Below, one piece after another: positions 17,397-25,042 of a stretch of 64,000 nt of DNA. Each line of letters starts with the position of its first letter. The stretch's first letter is position 1. Under the pieces are notes generated by a model that did not search any database, was not told the DNA's origin, and was given only the letters and a program-made list of their open reading frames with translations. Location of the stretch: NCBI RefSeq assembly GCF_035930445.1, contig NZ_CP142394.1, positions 1,645,501 to 1,709,500 on the forward strand. The letters run 5' to 3'. The stretch comes from Sphingopyxis chilensis. GTDB lineage: Bacteria; Pseudomonadota; Alphaproteobacteria; Sphingomonadales; Sphingomonadaceae. Made by a program: the position numbers and the translations under genes.

Positions 17397-19522
17397 AGCA
17401 AATCCTTCAAGATTTGGGTAGCGGCACGACGCAGTTGATCGATGCCCCGGCGCCGTCCGTTCGCGGCGGCCAGTTGCTGATCGACACGAGCATCTCGCTC
17501 ATTTCGTCCGGGACCGAGCGGATGCTGGTCGATTTCGGCAAGGCGGGCCTGTTGTCCAAGGCGAAGCAGCAGCCCGAAAAGGTCGCGCAGGTGCTCGACA
17601 AGGTCCGCACCGACGGGCTGCTGACCACGCTCGATGCGGTGCGCTCGAAACTCGCGCAACCGATCCCGCTCGGCTATTCGAACGTCGGGCGCGTACGCGA
17701 GGTGGGTGGCAATGTTCCGGGTTTCGCTGCCGGCGACCGCGTCGTGTCGAACGGCCCGCACGCCGACGTCGTTTCGGTGCCCAAGAATCTCTGCGCCCGC
17801 ATCCCCGACAATGTCAGCGACGAGGCCGCGAGCTTCACCGTCGTGGCGTCGATCGGCCTGCAGGGACTGCGGCTCGCCAATCCGACATTGGGCGAGGCTT
17901 TCGTCGTCACCGGCGTCGGCCTCATCGGCCTGTTGACCGTGCAGCTCCTGCGCGCGCAGGGATGTCGCGTCCTCGCCATCGATTTCGATCCCGCCAAGTT
18001 GGAACTCGCCCGAAAATTCGGTGCCGAGATCTGCAATCCCGGCGCGGGCGAGGACCCGGTCGCCGCCGGCATGGCTTTTTCGCGCGGCACGGGCGTCGAT
18101 GGCGTGATCATCACCGCGTCGACCAAAAGCTCCGATCCGGTCACCCAGGCGGCACGGATGTGCCGGAAGCGGGGGCGGATCGTGCTGGTCGGTGTGACCG
18201 GCCTCGAACTCAATCGCGCCGATTTCTACGAAAAGGAACTGAGCTTCCAGGTGTCCTGTTCCTATGGCCCGGGTCGCTACGACTCCGCCTATGAGGATCG
18301 CGGGCAAGACTATCCGATCGGTTTCGTCCGCTGGACCGAGCAGCGCAATTTCGAGGCGGTTCTCGACCTGATGGCGGCCGGTCATCTCGACACGTCGAGC
18401 CTGATCACGCACCGCTATGCCTTCACCGATGCGACCGACGCCTACAAGACGCTGACCGACGAGAAGGGCGCGTTCGGCATTCTCCTCGACTATTCGCACG
18501 CGGTCGAGCCGCGGCATATCGCGTCGGTGCCGCTCGCCGGCGGGGTGGAAGCGTCCCCGGCCGGCAAGCCCGTCGTCGGCTTCGTCGGCGCGGGCAACTA
18601 TGCTTCACGCATGCTGATCCCGGCGTTTCGCGCCGCCGGCGCGCAATTGCACAGCATCGCATCGGCGGGCGGAACGAGCGGCGTCGTTCACGGCAAGCGA
18701 TTGGGCTTTTCCCATGCCACGTCCGACACGGCCGCGCTGATCGCCGACCCCGCTATCAACACCGTGGCGATCGTAACGCGCCACGATAGCCATGCGCGTT
18801 TGACGGTCGAGGCGCTGCGCGCCGGCAAGAATGTTTTCGTCGAAAAGCCGTTGGCGCTGACTCTCGAAGAACTGGCTGAAGTAGAGGAGGCGCATGCCGC
18901 GTCGGGGCAGCGGCTGATGGTGGGTTTCAATCGCCGGTTCGCACCGCTCGTCGAGCGGATGCAGTCGCTGCTGCGCGGCACGCGTGAGCCGAAGGCGTTC
19001 GTCATGGTGATGAATGCCGGCGCCATACCGGCCGACCACTGGACACAGAGTCCGGTATTCGGCGGCGGCCGCATCATCGGCGAGGCATGCCATCTCGTCG
19101 ACCTGATGCGCTTCCTTGCCGGGGCTCCGATCACGTCGGTCGAAGCGCGGCGGATGGGTGACAATGACGCCGTGAAACTGACCGAGGACAAGGCGAGCAT
19201 CACGCTCGGCTTCGCCGACGGTTCGTTCGGGACGATCCATTATCTCGCGAATGGCGGAGCGTCCTTCCCAAAGGAGCGGGTGGAAGTGTTCGTCGGTGGC
19301 CGCACGCTTCAGCTCGACAATTTCTTGAGCCTGCGTGGCTTCAACTGGCCGGGATTCCGCAAGCAGAAGTTGTGGCGCCAGGACAAGGGACAGACCGGCT
19401 GTGCCGCCGCGTTCCTGAAAGCGGTCGAACGGGGCGACCCGTCGCCGATCGCCGCCGACGAACTCTTTGAAGTGGCGCGTGCCACGATCACGGCGTCCGA
19501 GCGGTTGCGCCACCAGAAATGA
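17393..19522 (+). CDS. Two-domain oxidoreductase: MDR dehydrogenase fused to Gfo/Idh/MocA
   Basis: A 709-residue fusion. Residues 1-370 are a medium-chain dehydrogenase of the zinc-alcohol type (SLISSGTERMLVDFGKAGL; GYSNVGRV; Rossmann segment VVTGVGLIGLLTVQLL near 175). Residues from about 390 form a Gfo/Idh/MocA dehydrogenase (VVGFVGAGNYASRML, then NVFVEKPLALT around 482). Such fusions are known in O-antigen and exopolysaccharide loci, usually beside a heparinase II/III-like gene as here, but their reaction is not established to my knowledge. Overlaps of four bases with both neighbours show tight coupling. It may oxidise and reduce a UDP-sugar or lipid-linked sugar; that is inference. Confidence 0.85.
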   Translation: MKQILQDLGSGTTQLIDAPAPSVRGGQLLIDTSISLISSGTERMLVDFGKAGLLSKAKQQPEKVAQVLDKVRTDGLLTTLDAVRSKLAQPIPLGYSNVGRVREVGGNVPGFAAGDRVVSNGPHADVVSVPKNLCARIPDNVSDEAASFTVVASIGLQGLRLANPTLGEAFVVTGVGLIGLLTVQLLRAQGCRVLAIDFDPAKLELARKFGAEICNPGAGEDPVAAGMAFSRGTGVDGVIITASTKSSDPVTQAARMCRKRGRIVLVGVTGLELNRADFYEKELSFQVSCSYGPGRYDSAYEDRGQDYPIGFVRWTEQRNFEAVLDLMAAGHLDTSSLITHRYAFTDATDAYKTLTDEKGAFGILLDYSHAVEPRHIASVPLAGGVEASPAGKPVVGFVGAGNYASRMLIPAFRAAGAQLHSIASAGGTSGVVHGKRLGFSHATSDTAALIADPAINTVAIVTRHDSHARLTVEALRAGKNVFVEKPLALTLEELAEVEEAHAASGQRLMVGFNRRFAPLVERMQSLLRGTREPKAFVMVMNAGAIPADHWTQSPVFGGGRIIGEACHLVDLMRFLAGAPITSVEARRMGDNDAVKLTEDKASITLGFADGSFGTIHYLANGGASFPKERVEVFVGGRTLQLDNFLSLRGFNWPGFRKQKLWRQDKGQTGCAAAFLKAVERGDPSPIAADELFEVARATITASERLRHQK

Positions 19523-21345
19523 CCGCAATCGGCGTCCAGCTTTCCACTTATCGAGCATTGGGGTTCACCAACCTAGCGAGGGTTGCCGCCTATCGGCTGG
19601 CGCTGCGCGCGGGTGTGCATCCGGTCCAGCGCCTGACGGCAAAGGCGCCGCGTGGGCCGTTCTTCGTGGCGCGACCGTCGCCTCCTCCAGCGGGGGGCGT
19701 GGCGCGCGATGACTGGCGGGACGAAGGAAACTGGTTCGGCATCCATGCCTTTCCCGCAACGTTGCCGCCCGATTGGCACGCCAATCCCTTCTCGGGCGCG
19801 CGTTTCGACAATTTACGGAACTGGTTCGAAATTGCCGATTTCGACTCCGGGGCGGGCGACATCAAAACGGTATGGGAAGCGTCGCGGTTCGACTGGTTGC
19901 TTGCCATGGCGCAGCGCGCCGCCCTGGGTGATGCCGCCGAACTCGATCGGCTGAATTTCTGGCTGGATGATTGGCAGAGCCACAATCCGCCCTATCGCGG
20001 CGCCAACTGGAAATGCGGTCAGGAAGCGTCGATCCGGGTCATGCACCTCGCGCTGACCGCGCTGCTCCTCGATCAGGTGGGCGATGCGACACCGGCGCTG
20101 CTCGCGCTGGTGAAACTGCATCTCGAGCGGATCGCGCCGACGATCGGTTATGCGATCGGGCAACAGAACAACCACGGCACCTCCGAAGCCGCCGCGCTGT
20201 TCATCGGCGGCAGCTGGCTTGTGTTCGCCGGCGACCGCGATGGTGCGACTTGGGCGCGAACGGGACGCAAATGGCTGGAGGAACGCGCGCGGACGTTGAT
20301 CGCTGCCGACGGAAGCTTCAGCCAATATTCACTCGTCTATCACCGCGTGATGCTCGACAGCTATTCGCTTGCCGAAACCTGGCGACGTCGGCTTGGCCTG
20401 CCCGAATTTTCATCGAAACTGCGCGCTCGAATGCAGGCGGCCGTCAGGTGGATGCAGCAAATGGTCGAGCCGCGCTCGGGCGACGGACCGAATTTCGGCG
20501 CCAATGATGGCGCGCGCCTCATGGCGCTGACCGACGGCGACTACCGGGATTTTCGCCCATCGCTCCAGTGGGCCTCTACCCTGTTTCTCGGCGCGCGGGC
20601 CATTGCTGAACCCGGGGCGTGGGACCAGCCTTTGCACTGGCTCGGCATGCCGCGGCCGGAGCCGGTTTTGTCGCGGCCCCTGGGTACGAGTTTCGACGAT
20701 GGCGGCTTGCATGTCCTGCGCACCGACGATGCAACCGCCTATCTGCGTTATCCGCGTTTCGCCTTTCGCCCCGGACAGAGCGACATCCTGCATCTGGATC
20801 TGTGGGTTCGGGGCGAGAATGTCCTGCGCGACGGCGGTTCGTACAGCTATAATGGCGTAGACGAGGATCTCGATTATTTCGGCGGCACGGCCTCACATAA
20901 CACGGCGCAGTTCGACGGCCGCGATCAGATGCCGCGCCTCGGCCGGTTCCTGTTCGGCGCCTGGCCGAAAGCGGCGGACGTGGTCCCGGTCTCGGGGAAG
21001 GGCAATGTCGCCCATGCGGGCGCAGCCTATCGCGATCATCTGGGCGCGCGCCATCGACGAACGGTCGAATTGGACAACGAAAGCCTGCTTTGCCGCGACG
21101 AGATCGATGGCCGTGCCGCGACGGCGGTCATACGCTGGCGGCTGCCGCCCGGCGACTGGCGATTGGAAGGAAACCGGCTGGACGACGGTCGCTACCGGTT
21201 GACGGTGGAAAGCGATGCCGCGGCGACGGAGCTCCGCTTGGTCGAAGGCACCGAATCCCGCTATTATCTTCAAAAAACACCGGTTCCGGTCCTCGAAATC
21301 CACGTGGCGGTTCCCGCGATCGTCGAGACGCGGGTAAGTTTCTGA
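19519..21345 (+). CDS. Heparinase II/III family protein (polysaccharide lyase-like)
   Basis: A 608-residue protein with the heparinase II/III plan: an N-terminal alpha-toroid and a C-terminal beta-sandwich domain. The toroid carries IGQQNNHGTSEAAAL (about residue 213) and SLVYHRVMLDSYSLA (about 272), where Asn, His and Tyr of the active site are found. The C-terminal domain begins near 390 and has SHNTAQFDGRDQM (about 458) with a metal-type His. I see no signal peptide, so it may act in the cytoplasm. It is coupled to the two-domain oxidoreductase (ATGA). Whether it degrades, edits or epimerises a uronic-acid glycan cannot be told. Confidence 0.85.
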   Translation: MTAIGVQLSTYRALGFTNLARVAAYRLALRAGVHPVQRLTAKAPRGPFFVARPSPPPAGGVARDDWRDEGNWFGIHAFPATLPPDWHANPFSGARFDNLRNWFEIADFDSGAGDIKTVWEASRFDWLLAMAQRAALGDAAELDRLNFWLDDWQSHNPPYRGANWKCGQEASIRVMHLALTALLLDQVGDATPALLALVKLHLERIAPTIGYAIGQQNNHGTSEAAALFIGGSWLVFAGDRDGATWARTGRKWLEERARTLIAADGSFSQYSLVYHRVMLDSYSLAETWRRRLGLPEFSSKLRARMQAAVRWMQQMVEPRSGDGPNFGANDGARLMALTDGDYRDFRPSLQWASTLFLGARAIAEPGAWDQPLHWLGMPRPEPVLSRPLGTSFDDGGLHVLRTDDATAYLRYPRFAFRPGQSDILHLDLWVRGENVLRDGGSYSYNGVDEDLDYFGGTASHNTAQFDGRDQMPRLGRFLFGAWPKAADVVPVSGKGNVAHAGAAYRDHLGARHRRTVELDNESLLCRDEIDGRAATAVIRWRLPPGDWRLEGNRLDDGRYRLTVESDAAATELRLVEGTESRYYLQKTPVPVLEIHVAVPAIVETRVSF

Positions 21346-21346
21346 C

Positions 21347-22567
21347 ATGCACATTCTCTACCTTCACCAGCATTTCTCCACGCCGCGCGGCGCTACTGGC
21401 ATCCGCTCCTATGAAATGGCGCGCCGGTTGCTGCACCATGGCCACCGCGTGACGATGGTCTGCGGCAGTTACGGCGTCGGCGCGACGGGGCTAGAAGGCC
21501 CTTTTCGCAAAGGCGCGCGGCGAGGGGTTGTCGACGGCATCGAGGTGATCGAATTCGATTTGTCCTATTCGAACCGCGACGGCTTTTTGAAGCGCAGCGC
21601 GACCTTCCTCAAATATGCGTGGGGCAGCCTACGGATCGCGTTGACCCAGCCCTACGACATCGCCTTTGCCACGACCACGCCACTCACCGCGGGCCTCCCG
21701 GCAATCGCGGCGCGCCTGTTGCGGCGCAAGCCTTTCGTCTTCGAAGTGCGCGACCTGTGGCCCGAACTGCCCCGCGCCATGGGGGTCATCACCAACCCGC
21801 TGGTGCTCGGCGCCATGTCTGCGCTTGAATGGACATCCTATCATAGCGCCGATCGCTGCATCGGTCTCGCACCCGGCATAACGCAAGGCATTGCACGGCG
21901 CGGAATTGCGGAATCGGCGATCGCGACGATTCCCAATGGCTGCGATATCGATATATTCCGGTCCGGCGCAGAGCCCTGGCGCCCCGAAGGGGTTGGGTCC
22001 GACGATCTGCTGGCCATTTTCACCGGCACGCATGGCGTAGCCAACGGCCTCAATGCCGTCCTGGATGCGGCGCGCATCCTGCAGGATCGCGGGCGTGACG
22101 ACATCAAGGTGGCGCTGGTCGGCGACGGGAAGCTTAAAGCCGGTTTGCAGGAACGGGCCGATCGCGAGGGCCTGCGCAACCTGATCTTCCATCCGCCCGT
22201 CGACAAGGCAAAGCTGGCTGGGCTGATGGCTGGCGCCGATCTGGGTTTGCAGATCCTCGCGAATGTCCCGGCCTTTTACTACGGCACCTCTCCCAACAAA
22301 TTCTTCGATTATATTGCCGCCGGACGGCCGGTGCTGAACAATTATCCGGGTTGGCTTGCCGATATCCTCGTCGAGGAAGGCTGCGGATTTGCGGTGCCGC
22401 CCGACGACCCCGCAGCTTTTGCCGACGCATTGGAGCAGGCGGCCGATGGCCGCGCGGCTCTCAAGGCGATGGGCAAGCGCGCGGCGGCGCTCGCGGAGCG
22501 CAGGTTCGACCGGTCTCGCCTCGCCGATCAATGGGTCGAGTGGGTGACGGAAGGGCGCCGGAGTTGA
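21347..22567 (+). CDS. Glycosyltransferase family 4 (WbuB/WcaI-like)
   Basis: A 406-residue GT-B transferase. The N-terminus MHILYLHQHFSTPRGATGIR and the following SYEMARRLLHHGH are typical of WbuB-like enzymes that add an aminosugar or fucosamine. The C-terminal nucleotide domain has AIFTGTHGVANGLNAVLDAA (about 225) and the donor-binding SPNKFFDYIAAGRPVL (about 315). It should be cytoplasmic and membrane-associated. It starts one base after the heparinase-like gene ends, and its last codons overlap the TTG start of the sugar transferase, so it may add the second sugar on the lipid carrier. Confidence 0.85.
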   Translation: MHILYLHQHFSTPRGATGIRSYEMARRLLHHGHRVTMVCGSYGVGATGLEGPFRKGARRGVVDGIEVIEFDLSYSNRDGFLKRSATFLKYAWGSLRIALTQPYDIAFATTTPLTAGLPAIAARLLRRKPFVFEVRDLWPELPRAMGVITNPLVLGAMSALEWTSYHSADRCIGLAPGITQGIARRGIAESAIATIPNGCDIDIFRSGAEPWRPEGVGSDDLLAIFTGTHGVANGLNAVLDAARILQDRGRDDIKVALVGDGKLKAGLQERADREGLRNLIFHPPVDKAKLAGLMAGADLGLQILANVPAFYYGTSPNKFFDYIAAGRPVLNNYPGWLADILVEEGCGFAVPPDDPAAFADALEQAADGRAALKAMGKRAAALAERRFDRSRLADQWVEWVTEGRRS

Positions 22568-23160
22568 AACGGCTTATCGACATCATCGTTGCCGGCGGAC
22601 TGCTGTTGTTGCTGGCCCCCCTGCTGATCGTGCTTGCCCTTTTGATACGGCGAAAGATGGGGCCGCCGGCGCTTTTCCGGCAGGTTCGGCCCGGCTTGCA
22701 CGGTCGGCCGTTCGAGATGATGAAGTTCCGGACGATGCGCAATGCGGCCGGTCCCGACGGACAATTGTTGCCCGACGTCGACCGGCTGACGCCATTCGGC
22801 CGCTTCCTGCGCTCGACCAGCCTTGATGAACTGCCCGAGCTATGGAATGTGCTGAAAGGAGAGATGAGCCTCGTCGGTCCCAGGCCGTTGCTGATGGAAT
22901 ATCTGCCGCGGTACAGCATGGAACAGGCGCGGCGGCATGATGTCCGCCCGGGCCTCACGGGCTGGGCGCAGGTCAACGGGCGCAATGCCCTGAGCTGGGA
23001 GGAAAAGTTCGCGCTCGACCTTTGGTATGTCGATCGCCAGACTGTCTGGCTCGATATCAGGATATTGTGGATGACCGCGGTCAAGGTTCTCAAGCGCGAC
23101 GGAATCAGCGCCGACGGTGAGGCGACGATGCCGAAATTCGAAGGGACGCGCGAGCCATGA
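22564..23160 (+). CDS. Undecaprenyl-phosphate sugar phosphotransferase (PglC-like, monotopic)
   Basis: A 198-residue initiating transferase that loads a phospho-sugar onto undecaprenyl phosphate. One N-terminal re-entrant hydrophobic helix (residues 5-28) precedes the catalytic part with FRQVRPGLHG, MMKFRTMR, STSLDELPELWNVLKGEMSL and VGPRPLLMEY, all standard for the family. The Asp-Glu pair of the DELPELWNV block is the catalytic dyad. The size matches the minimal PglC form rather than the long WbaP/WcaJ form. The start is a TTG (22564) overlapping the previous stop; no ATG is suitably placed. It is coupled to the PglD-like gene (four-base overlap), suggesting diacetylbacillosamine as first sugar. 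Confidence 0.88.
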   Translation: MKRLIDIIVAGGLLLLLAPLLIVLALLIRRKMGPPALFRQVRPGLHGRPFEMMKFRTMRNAAGPDGQLLPDVDRLTPFGRFLRSTSLDELPELWNVLKGEMSLVGPRPLLMEYLPRYSMEQARRHDVRPGLTGWAQVNGRNALSWEEKFALDLWYVDRQTVWLDIRILWMTAVKVLKRDGISADGEATMPKFEGTREP

Positions 23161-23789
23161 AGTCGCTTTACGGCGTCTATGGAGCGAGCGGTTGCGGGCG
23201 GGGGGTCATGCCGCTGCTGCGTGCGGAACGCGGGAAGGGCGAAAGCCGTCTGGTATTCATCGACGACGCTCCGCAGGCGGATGCTGCCAACGGCCACGCC
23301 ATCTGGACTTTCGCGCGGTTTATGGATGAGCCCGCCGCAACGCGGGCGGTGGTGCTGGCGATCGCCAATCCGCGTGTCCGCGAGACGCTCGACCAGCGCT
23401 GCGCCGAGGCAGAGGTCGCGCTGATCGGAACGACCGCCGCCAATGTCGTGATGATGGACGATGTCGAGGTCGGTCCTGGCGCCGTGCTGTCCCCTTTCGT
23501 TACCCTGACGTCGAACATCCGGATCGGGCGGTGCTTTCACGCCAATCTCTATTCCTATATCGAACATGATTGCCTGATCGGCGACTATGTCACCTTTGCG
23601 CCGGGCGTCCGTTGCAACGGCAACGTCACGATTGGCGACCACGCCTATGTCGGGTCCGGGGCGATCATCCGGCAGGGGGTTTCGGTGGGGGCGGGCGCGA
23701 CCATTGGAATGGGCGCCGTCGTGACGAAAGACGTTCCCGCCGGCGCCACCGTTATCGGCAACCCCGCCCGTATCATGGAAAAGAAATGA
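23157..23789 (+). CDS. Sugar O/N-acyltransferase, PglD/NeuD-like
   Basis: A 210-residue acetyltransferase with an N-terminal Rossmann-like domain (YGVYGASGCGRGVMPLL) and a C-terminal left-handed beta-helix (about residues 95-200). The segment YSYIEHDCLIGDYV near residue 125 contains the His-Asp expected as catalytic base in PglD, and the C-terminus ends IGNPARIMEKK like this family. PglD acetylates the 4-amino group of UDP-4-amino-sugar in bacillosamine synthesis. It overlaps the PglC-like gene by four bases and is followed immediately by the aminotransferase. The pglC-pglD-pglE order supports the assignment, but substrate specificity cannot be proven here. Confidence 0.87.
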   Translation: MKSLYGVYGASGCGRGVMPLLRAERGKGESRLVFIDDAPQADAANGHAIWTFARFMDEPAATRAVVLAIANPRVRETLDQRCAEAEVALIGTTAANVVMMDDVEVGPGAVLSPFVTLTSNIRIGRCFHANLYSYIEHDCLIGDYVTFAPGVRCNGNVTIGDHAYVGSGAIIRQGVSVGAGATIGMGAVVTKDVPAGATVIGNPARIMEKK

Positions 23790-23790
23790 C

Positions 23791-24999
23791 ATGCTGAATA
23801 CCGCTTTCTCGCCATGGCCCAGCTTTACCGATGCTGAGGCCGAGGCGGTCGCCGCCGTGCTGCGGTCGAACCGTGTCAATTACTGGACCGGCGAGGAATG
23901 CCGAACCTTCGAACGCGAATTCGCCACCTGGTCGGAAAGCGCGCACGCGATTGCCCTTGCGAACGGCACCGTCGCGCTCGACCTTGCGCTCCATGGCCTT
24001 GGGATCGGAGCGGTCAATGGTGGCGCCGCGACCGACGAAGTGATTGTCACGCCGCGGACTTTCCTCGCGTCGGCCAGCTGCGTCGTCAATGCCGGCGCCA
24101 TCCCCGTTTTCGCCGACGTCGATTCGGTGAGCGGTAATATTACCGCCCAAACGATCGATTCCGTCCGGACGCCGCGGACGAAGGCGGCGATCCCGGTGCA
24201 TCTGGCGGGGTGGCCATGCGACATGGACCCGATCATGGCACTGGCCGAACGGCATGGTTTCAAGGTGATCGAGGATTGCGCCCAGGCGCATGGCGCGCGC
24301 TACAAGGGGCGCAGTGTCGGGTCGATTGGTCATGTCGGTGCCTGGTCCTTTTGCCAGGACAAGATCATGACGACGGGCGGCGAGGGGGGGATGGTCACGA
24401 CCAACGATTCCGACCTCTGGTCGCGCATGTGGTCGTTCAAGGATCACGGCAAAAGCTGGGAGGCGGTCTATGAACGCGCTCACCCGCCCGGTTTCCGCTG
24501 GGTGCACGAAAGTTTCGGCACGAACTGGCGGATGCTGGAGATGCAGGCCGCGATCGGCCGCTTTCAGCTCGGGATGATGCCGGGATGGACCGAGGCGCGA
24601 ACGCGCAACGCCGACATCATCCGCGACGCGCTCGCGCCCTACGCCGGCCCCGATGGCGTCGTTCGGACCCCGGTGATCGGCGACAACAATAGCGTCCATG
24701 CCCAGTATAAATTCTATGCCTATGTGCGCCCAGACCGGCTCGCGGCGGGGTGGGATCGCGACCGGATCGTCGCCGAGATCGTCGCCCGGGGCGTGCCCTG
24801 CTATCAGGGAAGCTGCTCCGAAGTGTATCTCGAAAAGGCGTTCGATGGCAGCGCGTGGCGCCCGGCCGAACGCCTCCCGGTCGCGCGCGACTTGGGGGAC
24901 ACGAGCCTGATGTGGCTCGTTCATCCCACGCTGACCGCTGACGAAATGGCACGGACGGCAGCCGTCGCGGCCGAGGTGCTCGCGGCGGCGAGCCGCTGA
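23791..24999 (+). CDS. DegT/DnrJ/EryC1/StrS aminotransferase (PglE-like)
   Basis: A 402-residue PLP-dependent sugar aminotransferase, cytoplasmic. It would convert the 4-keto sugar made by the PglF-like dehydratase to a 4-amino sugar. The PLP lysine is Lys191 in SFCQDKIMTTGGEGG, and the aspartate contact lies in IEDCAQAHGA. The substrate-side N-terminus has NYWTGEECRTFEREFA. Its length is normal. It starts one base after the PglD-like gene ends. A strong hairpin straddles its stop codon. Alternative substrates (perosamine-like, FucNAc4N) are possible, as this family is broad. Confidence 0.9.
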   Translation: MLNTAFSPWPSFTDAEAEAVAAVLRSNRVNYWTGEECRTFEREFATWSESAHAIALANGTVALDLALHGLGIGAVNGGAATDEVIVTPRTFLASASCVVNAGAIPVFADVDSVSGNITAQTIDSVRTPRTKAAIPVHLAGWPCDMDPIMALAERHGFKVIEDCAQAHGARYKGRSVGSIGHVGAWSFCQDKIMTTGGEGGMVTTNDSDLWSRMWSFKDHGKSWEAVYERAHPPGFRWVHESFGTNWRMLEMQAAIGRFQLGMMPGWTEARTRNADIIRDALAPYAGPDGVVRTPVIGDNNSVHAQYKFYAYVRPDRLAAGWDRDRIVAEIVARGVPCYQGSCSEVYLEKAFDGSAWRPAERLPVARDLGDTSLMWLVHPTLTADEMARTAAVAAEVLAAASR

Positions 25000-25016
25000 G
25001 GATCGCGGCTCGCCGC
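24985..25016. terminator. Terminator-like hairpin between convergent genes
   Basis: A perfect 12-base inverted repeat, GCGGCGAGCCGC (24985-24996) and GCGGCTCGCCGC (25005-25016), with an eight-base loop that contains the aminotransferase stop codon. It lies in the short space between that gene and the convergent beta-helix gene. The stem is very GC-rich but there is no T-run on either side, so it could be a Rho-independent-like structure or only slow elongation. It may serve both directions. Confidence 0.55.
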
Positions 25017-25042
25017 GCGCGATCACGATCTCGGAGCTGGCC

